Origin: Convivina intestini | GTDB lineage: Bacteria; Bacillota; Bacilli; Lactobacillales; Lactobacillaceae | Length of the DNA stretch: 64,000 nt | Assembly: GCF_003096575.1 (NCBI RefSeq) | Contig: NZ_QEKT01000003.1 | Coordinates: forward strand, 78,512 to 142,511 | Direction of reading: 5' to 3' | In this document: one piece after another, positions 16,352 to 26,026 of the stretch | Position numbering within the stretch: the stretch's first letter is position 1 | How the letters are laid out: every line of letters starts with the position of its first letter | Position numbers and translations under genes: made by a program | The notes under the pieces: generated by a model | The model's database searches: none | Told to the model about the DNA's origin: nothing | The model's input: only the letters and a program-made list of their open reading frames with translations

Positions 16352-18139
16352 ATGGCACAGATTACAAGACAAGCAGTTCCGGAAGAATTAACTTGGGATT
16401 TAGCTTCCATTTTTGCCAGTGACGATGAGTTTGAACTGGCCTTTCAAGCTGTCGGGCAGGCAGCTGAAGCTTTGCAGCAATATCAAGGCCAGGTCGGCAC
16501 GAGTGCGACTGCCTTAGTAACCGCCCTTCAAGCTGATTTAAAGTTAGAGCGTCAATTTGAAAAGGTGTTTGTCTACGCGCATCAAAAATATGATCAAGAT
16601 ACAACTAATGATCAATATGCAGCCTTAAATGCCCGGGTGCAAAGTCTATATGCTCAGGTGAGTCAGGCCACGGCCTTTATTCAACCCGAAATTTTAGCCA
16701 TTCCTAATGAAAAGCTAGACCAGTACCTAGCTGATCCAGCTTTAAAGCCATATCAGCACTTCTTAGCAGTTATTCTCCAGCAAAAAAAGCACACCTTACC
16801 AGCTGACCAAGAAGCCTTGTTAGCTGGTGCCAGTGATATTTTTAATGCGTCGCAACAGACCTTTGGTGCGTTAGATAACGCCGATATTGAATTTGGAACG
16901 GTTACTGATGAAAATGGTCAAGAAGTTGAATTGACCAATGGTTTGTACTCAATTTTATTGCAATCGCAACAAGGTTCAGTCCGACAGGAAGCTTTCGACC
17001 AACTCTATGATGCTTATATTGGTTTGAAAAACACCTTTGCTTCAACCTTGTCAGCCAATGTTAAAACGCATAATTTTTTGGCTAAGACTCGTCATTACCA
17101 GTCAGCTCGTCAAGCCGCAGTGACGCCCAACCAGATTCCTGAAGAAGTCTACGATACTTTGACAAGCAGTGTTAATGAGCATTTGCCGCTATTACACCGT
17201 TTTGTGGCATTACGAAAGCAAGTTTTAAAGTTAAACGACGTTCATCCCTATGATTTGTACGTGCCTTTAGTTGAGGAAATTGACTATAAGGTTACCTATC
17301 AAGAAGCCCAAGAAATTGCTTTAAAGGCCTTAGCGCCTTTGGGTGAAGATTATATAGCAATTGTTAAAAAGGCCTTTGCCCAGCGGTGGATTGATGTGGT
17401 TGAAAATAAGGGAAAGCGTAGTGGGGCTTACTCAGGTGGTTCTTATGATACTCATCCATATATTTTGCTAAACTGGCAGGATACTTTGGATAATGTATAT
17501 ACTCTAGTGCATGAAATGGGTCATTCGGTCCATTCCTATCTAACTCGTCATAATCAACCCTATCATTATGGAGATTATCCAATCTTTTTGGCGGAAATTG
17601 CCTCAACAACTAACGAGAGTTTATTGACCGATTATTTGTTGCAAACCCACACCGATCCAAAGTTTAGAGCCTATGTGTTAAATCAATACCTAGATGGATT
17701 TAAGGGGACGGTTTTCCGGCAAACTCAATTTGCTGAGTTTGAACAGTGGTTGCATGAACAAGATGCTGCTGGGCAAGCCTTAACTGCCGATGTGATGAGC
17801 GAATATTATGGTCAATTAAATCAAAAGTTTTACGGACCTGATCTTTTCCCAGATGAACAAATTGCCTATGAATGGGCACGAATTCCGCATTTTTACTATA
17901 ATTTCTATGTTTATCAGTATGCAACCGGAGAAGCAGCCGCAACGACTTTGTCGGATAAAATCTTAAACCAAAATGGTGCGAAGGCTTATAAGACCTACCT
18001 AAAAGCTGGTTCTTCTGCTAATCCGTTGGATGTGATTCAAGCCGCTGGGGTTGATATGCGTAGTAGTGCCTACCTAGACCAGGCTTTTGCCCTCTTTGAA
18101 GCCCGTTTAACAGAACTAGAAACATTACTATCACACTAG
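16352..18139 (+). CDS. pepF: Oligoendopeptidase F (M3 metallopeptidase)
   Basis: A 595-residue cytoplasmic zinc peptidase, full length for PepF. The HExxH site is HEMGH at residues 387-391 (LVHEMGHSVHSYLTRH), followed by the third-ligand helix FLAEIASTTNESLL. PepF cleaves peptides of about 7-17 residues. It lies 68 bases after coiA, the order also known in streptococci and lactococci, and 9 bases before a dehydrogenase gene. No other ATG gives a better start: the hairpin-separated Shine-Dalgarno points to 16352. Confidence 0.95.
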   Translation: MAQITRQAVPEELTWDLASIFASDDEFELAFQAVGQAAEALQQYQGQVGTSATALVTALQADLKLERQFEKVFVYAHQKYDQDTTNDQYAALNARVQSLYAQVSQATAFIQPEILAIPNEKLDQYLADPALKPYQHFLAVILQQKKHTLPADQEALLAGASDIFNASQQTFGALDNADIEFGTVTDENGQEVELTNGLYSILLQSQQGSVRQEAFDQLYDAYIGLKNTFASTLSANVKTHNFLAKTRHYQSARQAAVTPNQIPEEVYDTLTSSVNEHLPLLHRFVALRKQVLKLNDVHPYDLYVPLVEEIDYKVTYQEAQEIALKALAPLGEDYIAIVKKAFAQRWIDVVENKGKRSGAYSGGSYDTHPYILLNWQDTLDNVYTLVHEMGHSVHSYLTRHNQPYHYGDYPIFLAEIASTTNESLLTDYLLQTHTDPKFRAYVLNQYLDGFKGTVFRQTQFAEFEQWLHEQDAAGQALTADVMSEYYGQLNQKFYGPDLFPDEQIAYEWARIPHFYYNFYVYQYATGEAAATTLSDKILNQNGAKAYKTYLKAGSSANPLDVIQAAGVDMRSSAYLDQAFALFEARLTELETLLSH

Positions 18140-18148
18140 GAGGATCGT

Positions 18149-19087
18149 ATGACAAAAGTACTAGTATTTGATGGCGTATCACAGGTAGCCGTCCAAACTT
18201 TACAAGACGCTGGTTTGGAAGTAGTCAGCAGTCCCCAACATCAAGATCGTGATTTTACTGATTATCCCGATATTGAAGCCATGATTTTAATGATGCATCC
18301 CATTACAGCTGAAATTATGGACCAACTACCTAATTTAAAGGTGATTGCTCGCTTTGGGGTGGGATATGACAATGTTGATGTCCAAGCGGCTAGTGAGCGG
18401 GGAATTGTGGTCACTAATACTCCTGGAGCCAATGCTACGGCCGTTGCGGAAACAGCGATTACCTTGATGTTGATGGCTGGGCGCTTTTTTGCCAGTCGAC
18501 AAGCTCAAATTACTGATCCATTGGCCAAAAATTATGCTCAAGCTCATCCAGGAATTCAACTCTCAGATAAAACTGTTGGTATTTTGGGATTTGGACACAT
18601 CGGTCAAAAGATTGCTCATATGTTGACTGGTTTTAACGCCAAAGTTTTAGTGTATGCTCGCCATGATTATCCGGTTGTTAACGGGCACATGGCCAACTTG
18701 GATGAAATTTTTACCACGGCTGATTACGTCGTTTCGGCTCTTCCAGGAACAGCTGCTACCCAAAATTTGATTGATCAAGCAGCCTTTAAAAAGATGAAAT
18801 CAACGGCTGTTTTGGTTAATGTCGGTCGTGGATCAGTCGTGGATGAACCGGCTTTGATTCAAGCCTTAAAAACTGGAGAAATTTCTTCGGCTGGTTTGGA
18901 TGTGGTGGCTCAAGAACCAATTCGAGCCGATAATGAGTTGTTAAGTTTACCCAATGCCTTTGTTCTTCCCCATGTTGCCTCAGTTTCCCAAGAAGCTTTA
19001 GATGAGGTCGGTACTTTAGCTGCTCAAAATATTTTACAAGTTTTGGCTGGTAAAACAGCTTTGAATCCAGTTAACGAAAAGGGCTGA
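18149..19087 (+). CDS. D-isomer-specific 2-hydroxyacid dehydrogenase (phosphoglycerate dehydrogenase-like)
   Basis: The 312-residue protein has the family layout. A catalytic domain comes first (IARFGVGYDNVDVQAASERGI), then an NAD-binding fold GILGFGHIGQKI, the active-site Arg in VNVGRGSVVDE, Glu in DVVAQEP and His in LPHVASVSQEA. The family includes SerA and hydroxypyruvate/2-ketoacid reductases; substrate cannot be read from sequence, and no serine-pathway gene lies nearby. AGGAGG precedes the ATG at 18149, 9 bases after pepF, so the two are co-transcribed. It is distinct from the dedicated D-lactate dehydrogenase at 36175. Confidence 0.85.
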   Translation: MTKVLVFDGVSQVAVQTLQDAGLEVVSSPQHQDRDFTDYPDIEAMILMMHPITAEIMDQLPNLKVIARFGVGYDNVDVQAASERGIVVTNTPGANATAVAETAITLMLMAGRFFASRQAQITDPLAKNYAQAHPGIQLSDKTVGILGFGHIGQKIAHMLTGFNAKVLVYARHDYPVVNGHMANLDEIFTTADYVVSALPGTAATQNLIDQAAFKKMKSTAVLVNVGRGSVVDEPALIQALKTGEISSAGLDVVAQEPIRADNELLSLPNAFVLPHVASVSQEALDEVGTLAAQNILQVLAGKTALNPVNEKG

Positions 19088-19112
19088 CGATAAGTATTGA
19101 ATTTGTTATACT
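19084..19112 (+). promoter_or_regulatory. pheST promoter
   Basis: CTGACG (19084-19089), a 17-base spacer and TATACT (19107-19112) with TG at 19104-19105. The -35 overlaps the stop of the preceding gene. Confidence 0.55.
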
Positions 19113-19118
19113 TAATTT

Positions 19119-19338
19119 GCGTTGAATGACTTAGTAATAGTAACCAGATGTCAGCGAGCGGTGAATAGTGGAAGACCGTCATTAAGGTGCTATGAATTTC
19201 AGTCAGGAGTGTTTGGTTTAACCACCAACGTTAAGCTGCGATAAGGCTATCAGAGCTGCTGGCTAAGCCAGAATGTGGGTGGTACCGCGTATAGTTAATA
19301 TTCGTCCCTTGTTACTTTTGAAGTAGCAAGGTTTTTTT
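19119..19338 (+). promoter_or_regulatory. T-box leader of pheST (tRNA-Phe)
   Basis: GTGGGTGGTACCGCG (19275-19289) is a textbook T-box. The specifier candidate is UUC (Phe) at 19198-19200, followed by A, in the context TGAATTTCA. A terminator follows before pheS. The leader would let uncharged tRNA-Phe raise pheST expression. Confidence 0.93.
19307..19338 (+). terminator. Regulated terminator of the pheST T-box
   Basis: CCTTGTTACTT pairs with AAGTAGCAAGG (one G-T pair) around a short loop, followed by seven T. Confidence 0.9.
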
Positions 19339-19366
19339 ATTGATTTTAAGCAAAGAAAGGTTAACG

Positions 19367-20416
19367 ATGACATTAGTTGATGATTTAAAGCAATTAAAAA
19401 TCAAAGCATTGGCGGCAATTGAAGCGCAAAATGCCGATTTAGAACAATTACGGATTGAATTTTTAGGCCGTAAAGGGGACTTAACTTCGCTGTTAAAGGG
19501 GATGAAGGATCTTGATCCTAGTGACCGGAAAACCGTCGGGCAAGTTGGTAACGAAGTTCGTACGGCCATTACCGATTTGTTAGCTCAGCGTAAAGCTGAA
19601 GTTGAACAAGAACAAATGAACGCACGTTTGGCTGCTGAAAAAATTGACGTAACCCTCCCAGGTAGTCAGCCAATTCAGGGGCAACCGCACGTTTTACAAC
19701 AAATTATTGATGAAATTGAAGAACATTTCTTAGGAATGGGCTTTCAAGTGATTGACGATCCAACTGACTCTCCGGAAGTTGAAACCGATGAGTATAACTT
19801 TGAGCGGGAAAACCTCCCCAAGGATCACCCTGCCCGTGATATGCAAGACACTTTTTATATCACGCCTGAAATTTTGATGCGAACCCAAACTTCACCAGTG
19901 CAGTCCCGGGCCTTAGAGAAGCATGATTTTTCCAAGGGACCGTTGAAAATGATTGCCCCAGGTAAGGTTTACCGGCGAGATACTGATGATGCAACCCATT
20001 CCCATCAATTCCATCAAGTGGAAGGAATGGTCGTGGGAGAAAATATTACCATGGCTGATTTAAAGGGAACTTTGTTGGCTATCATGCAAGAGCTCTTTGG
20101 TGAAAAGCATCAAATCCGACTACGTCCGTCTTATTTCCCATTTACCGAACCATCCGTTGAGGTTGATGTTTCTTGGGATCCAGTGACCCCAGATACTAAG
20201 CCTGAAGATATTAAGTGGATTGAGGTTTTGGGTGCTGGGATGACCCATCCGAACGTCTTAAAAATGGATGGTGTTGATCCTGAAAAGTATTCGGCCTTTG
20301 CCTTCGGGTTGGGACCAGATCGGTTTGCCATGTTGAAATATGGTGTGGAAGATATTCGTCAGTTTTATTTAAATGATGTTCGTTTCCTAGAACAATTTAA
20401 TCGCAAGGGAGAATAA
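19367..20416 (+). CDS. pheS: Phenylalanyl-tRNA synthetase alpha subunit
   Basis: A 349-residue class II synthetase subunit that charges tRNA-Phe as an alpha2-beta2 enzyme with PheT. After an N-terminal coiled-coil (residues about 1-85), the catalytic core shows motif 2 ([19 protein letters not shown]) and motif 3 ([12 protein letters not shown]), with the Phe-site region TSPVQSR. The ATG at 19367 follows GAAAGG; a TTG at 19340 in the same frame lies in the terminator tail and is rejected. pheT follows after 2 bases. Confidence 0.97.
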   Translation: MTLVDDLKQLKIKALAAIEAQNADLEQLRIEFLGRKGDLTSLLKGMKDLDPSDRKTVGQVGNEVRTAITDLLAQRKAEVEQEQMNARLAAEKIDVTLPGSQPIQGQPHVLQQIIDEIEEHFLGMGFQVIDDPTDSPEVETDEYNFERENLPKDHPARDMQDTFYITPEILMRTQTSPVQSRALEKHDFSKGPLKMIAPGKVYRRDTDDATHSHQFHQVEGMVVGENITMADLKGTLLAIMQELFGEKHQIRLRPSYFPFTEPSVEVDVSWDPVTPDTKPEDIKWIEVLGAGMTHPNVLKMDGVDPEKYSAFAFGLGPDRFAMLKYGVEDIRQFYLNDVRFLEQFNRKGE

Positions 20417-20418
20417 GG

Positions 20419-22872
20419 ATGAAAACAAATTTACGTTGGCTTAATGAATATCTTGATCAAAAAATTGATTTAGCCGCTCAGCCTGTTCAAAACCTAGCTG
20501 AAACATTGGAAAGAACTAGTGTGGAAGTTGATTCGGTTGGTACTTTAGCTGGACAGCAAGATGGCTTGGTGGTGGCTAGGGTGCTGTCAGTTGAACCTCA
20601 TCCTGATTCAGACCATATGGTCATTACCCAGGTATCAATTGGTCAAGCAGAACCGATTCAAATTGTGACCGGTGCGCCTAACGTTGCCGTGAATCAATTA
20701 GTTATCTTGGCCCAGGTGGGTGCGCACATCATTGATCGTCAAAGCGGTGAATTAGTTGAAATTAAAGCCGTTAAACTCCGTGGTGAAGAATCATTTGGCA
20801 TGTTAGTTGCCCTTCAAGAAATTGGTTTTGACAGTAAGATTGCCCCTCATAGCTTGGAAGAAGGCATCTATATCTTTGATGAACAGGCTGGGGCCAAGCC
20901 TGGTGACAATGCCCTAGAAATATTGGGTATGTTAGATCCAGTTATTGATACGGATTTAACCCCTAATCGGTCAGATATGTTATCGATGGTCGGTGCTGCG
21001 TATGATTTTGGGGCAATTTTAAAGCAAAAGGTAACCTTGCCAACTTTTGAATTAAAAGAGGGTTCACAAAGTGCTGCCAGTCAATTGGCAGTTACTGTTG
21101 ATGAACAGCTAGCTCCTAAATATGGCTTGCGGATTATTAATAATGTCCAAGTTCAGGAATCACCACTATGGTTACAACGGCGCTTGTGGAATGCTGGTAT
21201 TCGCCCGATTAATAATATTGTCGATATTACCAACTATATGATGATTTTATACGGTCAACCATTACACGCCTATGACTTAGATAAATTACCAGCTAAGCAA
21301 TTAGACGTTCGTTTGGCTCAAAATGATGAAAAACTAACCCTGTTAGATGGTCAAGAATGCCAACTACGGCCCCAAGCTGATATTGTGATTGCTAGTGCGG
21401 GTCAGCCGTTGGTATTGGCCGGAGTGATGGGCGGTCAGTTAGCTGAAGTCGATCAAAATACGCATAATCTAGTCTTAGAAGGGGCTATTTTTGATGCTAG
21501 CCATGTTCGGGCGGCAGCCCGGCGTCACACGATTCACAGTGAAGCGTCTGGTCGTTTTGAACGTGGCGTTGATGCTGATAATACCTTTACTGTGTTAGAC
21601 CATGCTGCTAGCATGGTTGCTGATTTAGCGGCTGGACAGGTTGCCCAAGGTCAATTAATTGGTAGTCAAGAACTTCCAGCCAATCCAGTAGTGACCATTA
21701 CGGTTGCTCGAATTAATCAAATTTTAGGAACTGATTTATCCCCAGCAACCGTTGCTGATATTTTTGATCGCTTGGCCTTGCCCTATCAATTAGATGGCCA
21801 AGAATTTACGGTTAATGTGCCGGGGCGTCGTCCAGACATTAGCATTCCGGCCGACTTAATTGAAGAAGTTACTCGCTTGTATGGTTATGATAATTTGCCA
21901 GCTGCGACAATTAATGGTCCTACAACACCTGGTAAGTTGACTATTCGCCAACGTGGTATTCGGGCTAGTCGCCGTTTGATGGAAGCCATGGGCTTAAATC
22001 AGGCCATTTCTTATGCGCTAACTACACCGGAAAAAGCTCGCTTATTTGCCAGTGAAAGTGAAGAATCATTGGTGGCTTTAGATTATCCGATGAGTTCAGA
22101 CCGGCGAGTTGTTCGACAAAATCTGTTGGCTGGCTTGCTTGATGATATTGCTTACAACAGCGCCCGTTCGGTTGAAAATGTTGCTCTCTATGAGCAGGGT
22201 CGAATTTTTGTTAACAATCAAGTTAATCAGCAGCCAACTGAAAAAGAACATTTAGCGGGTGTTTTGACTGGTAACTTGCAGCATTCCAGTTGGCAGGTAA
22301 CTAAAAATGTAAAGCCGGTTGATTTTTACGACATCAAGGGCATTGTGACCAAGTATTGTCAAGAGATTGGCTTAACGGATATTACTTTCCAAGCTACTGA
22401 TCGTCATGCTGCCATGCATCCAGGTCAAACGGCCGATATCTACGCTAAGGGTCTTTATTTGGGCTTTGTCGGACAAATTCATCCGCAAATTACTCAGGCT
22501 AAAAAGCTAAATCCAGTTTTTGGTTTTGAATTAGATTTAGAAGCGGTACTAATGCAACGCGAGCAGGGGATAACTTATACCCCTGTGTCACGTTATCCAC
22601 AAATTAGTCGTGATTTAGCATTTTTGGTTGATGAAAACATTAGTAACCAACAAATTGAACAAGCTATCAAAGTTACTGCCGGACGGCACTTAGTTCAATT
22701 AAATATTTTTGACCTCTATCAAGGGGCCTCTTTACCAGCCCATAAAAAGTCAATGGCTTATCAATTAACCTATCAAGACCGCGACGCAACCCTTGTTGAA
22801 GAAGATATTAATCAGGATGTAGAACGGATTATTGAGCAGCTTAAGGACCAATTCCAAGCCGAAATTCGCTAA
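20419..22872 (+). CDS. pheT: Phenylalanyl-tRNA synthetase beta subunit
   Basis: The 817-residue beta subunit is full length. In order it has the EMAP/tRNA-binding domain (about 40-150), the B3/B4 editing domain (about 200-400; contains HSEASGRFERGVD), the B5 domain (about 405-475), the catalytic-like core, and the C-terminal ferredoxin-fold anticodon-binding domain (about 720-817, starting SRYPQISRDLAFLVDE). It hydrolyses mischarged Tyr-tRNA-Phe. It is translated from the pheS transcript under T-box control. Confidence 0.97.
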   Translation: MKTNLRWLNEYLDQKIDLAAQPVQNLAETLERTSVEVDSVGTLAGQQDGLVVARVLSVEPHPDSDHMVITQVSIGQAEPIQIVTGAPNVAVNQLVILAQVGAHIIDRQSGELVEIKAVKLRGEESFGMLVALQEIGFDSKIAPHSLEEGIYIFDEQAGAKPGDNALEILGMLDPVIDTDLTPNRSDMLSMVGAAYDFGAILKQKVTLPTFELKEGSQSAASQLAVTVDEQLAPKYGLRIINNVQVQESPLWLQRRLWNAGIRPINNIVDITNYMMILYGQPLHAYDLDKLPAKQLDVRLAQNDEKLTLLDGQECQLRPQADIVIASAGQPLVLAGVMGGQLAEVDQNTHNLVLEGAIFDASHVRAAARRHTIHSEASGRFERGVDADNTFTVLDHAASMVADLAAGQVAQGQLIGSQELPANPVVTITVARINQILGTDLSPATVADIFDRLALPYQLDGQEFTVNVPGRRPDISIPADLIEEVTRLYGYDNLPAATINGPTTPGKLTIRQRGIRASRRLMEAMGLNQAISYALTTPEKARLFASESEESLVALDYPMSSDRRVVRQNLLAGLLDDIAYNSARSVENVALYEQGRIFVNNQVNQQPTEKEHLAGVLTGNLQHSSWQVTKNVKPVDFYDIKGIVTKYCQEIGLTDITFQATDRHAAMHPGQTADIYAKGLYLGFVGQIHPQITQAKKLNPVFGFELDLEAVLMQREQGITYTPVSRYPQISRDLAFLVDENISNQQIEQAIKVTAGRHLVQLNIFDLYQGASLPAHKKSMAYQLTYQDRDATLVEEDINQDVERIIEQLKDQFQAEIR

Positions 22873-22880
22873 TTTTACAT

Positions 22881-22909
22881 TTGAGTTAGCCCTTAAAAAA
22901 AGATATAAT
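22881..22909 (+). promoter_or_regulatory. murA promoter
   Basis: TTGAGT (22881-22886), a 17-base spacer and TATAAT (22904-22909), 38 bases upstream of the murA start. Confidence 0.65.
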
Positions 22910-22947
22910 TTTAATTAAAATGCAATGTTAGCGGGATAATTTCACTT

Positions 22948-24234
22948 ATGGCAAAAATAATCATCAATGGTGGTCGTCGCATTCATGGAGAAGTGACAAT
23001 TGGCGGAGCTAAGAACTCTACAGTTGCCTTGATTCCAGCGGCGATTTTGGCCGATTCTCCGGTCAAATTTGACACTGTGCCACAAATTTTAGATGTTAAA
23101 AATTTACAATTAATATTACAAGCGATGAATGTCTCATCCGTTTTTGAGAACGGTGAATTAGCCATTGATCCCACCAAAATTCGAGAAAGTGATTTACCAA
23201 GTGGTGCCATTAAGTCATTACGAGCCTCTTATTATTTTATGGGTGCTTTACTAGGTCGCTTTGGTCGGGCAACCGTTACCTTCCCTGGTGGAGATAATTT
23301 AGGTCGTCGGCCGATTGACCAGCACATTAAGGGCTTTGAAGCGCTGGGTGCCACAGTGACTGAGAGTAATGACATCATTCACATTGATGCCAGTGACCAC
23401 GGCCTAGTTGGCGCACGGGTGGCCCTAGACACTGTTTCGGTGGGAGCGACGATCAACATTATTTTAGCCGCTGTAAAAGCTAAGGGCCAGACTATTATTG
23501 AAAACGCCGCCCGAGAACCAGAGATCATTGATATTGCCACTTTTTTGAATAATATGGGGGCTAATATCCGTGGTGTTGGAACGGATACAATCCGAATTAT
23601 GGGGGTTGATCAGTTAATCGCTCGAAACACCCATACAGTCATCCCAGACCGAATTGAAGCCGGGACCTATATGAGTATGGCGGCTGCTTTTGGGGATGGT
23701 GTAACCATTAAAAATGTGATTCCTGAACACTTGGAGTCCTTTACTTCCAAGTTGATTGAAATGGGCGTTAACTTAGATATTGGCGAAGATACCATTCATG
23801 TTTATCCTTCTGAAGAGCTCCAAGCTGTAGCCATTAAAACCATGCCGTATCCTGGTTTTGCTACTGATTTGCAACAACCAGTCACACCGCTTTTACTCTT
23901 AGCTGATGGTGAGAGTACTATCTATGATACGATTTACCCTAAGCGAGTTCGTCATATTGCTGAATTACGCCGAATGGGCGGTGACATTAGCTCTTTGAAG
24001 CCCGGTGAAATTAAGATTAATCATTCGGCTCGACTGGTTGGTACTACCGTTGAAGCGGCTGAAATTCGAGCTGGGGCAGCCTTAATTATTGCCGGTATCA
24101 TGGCGGATGGTACAACTGTGATTAACAATGCCGACCATATTTTACGTGGCTATGATCGGATTCAAGAAAAGTTGACTGACTTAGGAGTTGATATTGCCAT
24201 TGAAGGAATTGATTTAATTAATTTAATGCCTTAA
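22948..24234 (+). CDS. murA: UDP-N-acetylglucosamine 1-carboxyvinyltransferase (MurA) with Asp at the catalytic Cys position
   Basis: The 428-residue enzyme adds enolpyruvate to UDP-GlcNAc, the first committed step of peptidoglycan synthesis. The catalytic Lys22-Asn23 (IGGAKNS), the GFATDLQQP loop, and the RGYDRI Arg region are present. The loop that normally reads PGGC reads [14 protein letters not shown] here: residue 116 is Asp (codon GAT, 23293-23295). In mycobacteria and chlamydiae the same change gives an active, fosfomycin-insensitive enzyme. It has its own promoter and weak ribosome site (GCGGGATA). A second MurA elsewhere in the genome is possible. Confidence 0.93.
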   Translation: MAKIIINGGRRIHGEVTIGGAKNSTVALIPAAILADSPVKFDTVPQILDVKNLQLILQAMNVSSVFENGELAIDPTKIRESDLPSGAIKSLRASYYFMGALLGRFGRATVTFPGGDNLGRRPIDQHIKGFEALGATVTESNDIIHIDASDHGLVGARVALDTVSVGATINIILAAVKAKGQTIIENAAREPEIIDIATFLNNMGANIRGVGTDTIRIMGVDQLIARNTHTVIPDRIEAGTYMSMAAAFGDGVTIKNVIPEHLESFTSKLIEMGVNLDIGEDTIHVYPSEELQAVAIKTMPYPGFATDLQQPVTPLLLLADGESTIYDTIYPKRVRHIAELRRMGGDISSLKPGEIKINHSARLVGTTVEAAEIRAGAALIIAGIMADGTTVINNADHILRGYDRIQEKLTDLGVDIAIEGIDLINLMP

Positions 24235-24238
24235 TCAA

Positions 24239-24268
24239 TTGCATCTAGATTATCAGATGTGTTATTAT
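24239..24268 (+). promoter_or_regulatory. Promoter of the L31 gene
   Basis: TTGCAT (24239-24244), an 18-base spacer and TATTAT (24263-24268); the start would be near 24275, 50 bases before the ATG. Confidence 0.5.
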
Positions 24269-24325
24269 GTACTAGTTAATTACTGACTCTGTTTTTAATC
24301 ATTCAGGGCGCTAAGGAGAATTCAC

Positions 24326-24583
24326 ATGAAAAAAGATATCCATCCCGATTACCACCAAGTAGTATTTATTGATGCTGCTACTGGTAAGAAGTTCTTGTCA
24401 GCTTCAACGTTGACTTCAGAAACTACAGTTGAATTTGAAGGTCAAGAGTATCCAGCAGTTCGTATGGATATTACTTCAGACTCACACCCATTCTACACTG
24501 GTAAGCAGAAGTTTACTCAGGCTGATGGTGCTGTCGACAAGTTCAACAAGAAGTTTGCTAATTTTGGTTTCAAGAATAACTAA
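24326..24583 (+). CDS. rpmE2: 50S ribosomal protein L31, type B
   Basis: An 85-residue L31 that begins [20 protein letters not shown] and ends with the [11 protein letters not shown] helix. It lacks all four zinc-binding cysteines of type A L31 and has the longer loop of type B. Type B forms do not need zinc; in bacteria with both forms they are induced when zinc is short, but no Zur box is obvious here. Strong AAGGAG precedes the ATG. The gene stands alone between murA and a methyltransferase gene and ends at a terminator. Confidence 0.95.
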   Translation: MKKDIHPDYHQVVFIDAATGKKFLSASTLTSETTVEFEGQEYPAVRMDITSDSHPFYTGKQKFTQADGAVDKFNKKFANFGFKNN

Positions 24584-24600
24584 TTTAGTTTTCGACTTTA

Positions 24601-24631
24601 GAGCGCTCACTTTTTTGTGGGCGCTTTTCGT
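24601..24631 (+). terminator. Terminator after the L31 gene
   Basis: GAGCGCTCAC pairs with GTGGGCGCTT (wobble allowed) around a T-rich loop, followed by TTT. The next gene starts 16 bases later. Confidence 0.75.
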
Positions 24632-24646
24632 TTGAAAAGGAGTAGT

Positions 24647-26026
24647 ATGGCTAAAACAGTTTTACCGGTACAACTCAATCAAAAGTTCCAGGGAGAAGTT
24701 GCCTCGTTACGCTTTAACGGCATGGGCATCATCTGGGCGCAGGCTGATTATCCCATTTATGTAGCCGATGCTATTCCAGGTGAACTAGTCGAAGTTGAAA
24801 TTATCCAGGTTGATAAAAAGTCGGCCTACGGACGCATTCAACGTTGGTTAAGGCCATCGCCAGAACGGGAAAATCAAGATCGCCAGTATTTGGTTGAAGC
24901 TGGCACAGCACCCTTGGTTAATTGGCAATATTCTGCCCAGCTCCGGTGGAAAAATAAACAAGTTCGTCTAGCTTTTCAACAGGCTGGTCTAACAGTTGAT
25001 GTTGAACCAACGGTTGGGATGAAGCAGCCCACTTACTATCGTAATAAAACAATTGTGCCCCTCAAATGGCAAGACGGTGAGTTATTAACTGGTTTTTATC
25101 AACGCGGTAGTCATCATCTAGTTTCCATGACCGATTACTATGTCAATGATCCTAAAATTGATCAAGCAATTGAAACTGTTCGTCAAATTTTAGCTAATTT
25201 ACAGGTTTCGGCCTTTGATCCTGACCGACAGGAAGGGGCTCTTCGCTATTTAATGGTTCGTCGGGGCTATTACAGTCATGAATTAATGGTTGTTTTAGTT
25301 AGTAATGAAACAACGATTCCCCAGTTAGATGAAGTGGTAAAGGCGATTGTAGCGGCCTTACCAGAATTAAAGAGTTTGATTTTAAATGTTAGTCCCAAAG
25401 CCGACTACGTTTTATTAAGTCCGCATAATCAAGTTTTGTGGGGGGGCGGGGCAATTTATGATTCCTTATTGGGCTATCGGTTCCTAATTGGGCCCAATTC
25501 CTTTTACCAAGTTAATCCGCCGATGACTGAAAAATTGTACCAACTCGCTGCTCAAGCCGCTCAGCTACAACCAAGTGATTTAGTGGTGGATGCCTATTCT
25601 GGGATTGGCACAATTGGTATTAGTGTCGCCGACCAAGTTCGTCAGGTGATTGGCGTGGAAGTTGTTGCCGGAGCAGTGGCTGATTCCAAGAAAAACGTGG
25701 CCATCAACCAAATTAACAATGCCGACTATATTTTAGCGGATGCACCAGATCAATTTGTTGATTGGGCTGCTCAGGGGATTAAACCGGATGTAGTCATCGT
25801 TGATCCGCCTCGTCGAGGCTTAACGCATAAATTAATTGAAGCCACGGTACAAATGCAACCCCAGCGCCTGGTTTATATCAGCTGTAATCCGGTCACAGCT
25901 GGTCGAGATTGCGCTCAATTAGCAGAATTAGGCTATCAAATTATCCGCCCGGTTATTCCGGTTGATCAATTTCCACAAACTTCTCACGTGGAAACCATAA
26001 CTGTTTTAGAAAGGTTAGTACCATGA
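24647..26026 (+). CDS. 23S rRNA (uracil-5-)-methyltransferase of the RlmD/RlmCD family, without Fe-S ligands
   Basis: The 459-residue enzyme has an N-terminal TRAM domain (about 8-65), a central domain, and a Rossmann methyltransferase domain with the SAM loop VDAYSGIGTIGISVA. Catalytic Cys is in YISCNPVTAGRD, and HVETI near the end carries the general-base Glu. Homologues such as E. coli RumA bind a 4Fe-4S cluster through four cysteines; this protein has only two cysteines in total (SCNP and RDC), so the cluster is absent. The ATG at 24647 follows AAAAGGAG. Its last codons overlap murF (ATGA). Confidence 0.87.
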   Translation: MAKTVLPVQLNQKFQGEVASLRFNGMGIIWAQADYPIYVADAIPGELVEVEIIQVDKKSAYGRIQRWLRPSPERENQDRQYLVEAGTAPLVNWQYSAQLRWKNKQVRLAFQQAGLTVDVEPTVGMKQPTYYRNKTIVPLKWQDGELLTGFYQRGSHHLVSMTDYYVNDPKIDQAIETVRQILANLQVSAFDPDRQEGALRYLMVRRGYYSHELMVVLVSNETTIPQLDEVVKAIVAALPELKSLILNVSPKADYVLLSPHNQVLWGGGAIYDSLLGYRFLIGPNSFYQVNPPMTEKLYQLAAQAAQLQPSDLVVDAYSGIGTIGISVADQVRQVIGVEVVAGAVADSKKNVAINQINNADYILADAPDQFVDWAAQGIKPDVVIVDPPRRGLTHKLIEATVQMQPQRLVYISCNPVTAGRDCAQLAELGYQIIRPVIPVDQFPQTSHVETITVLERLVP

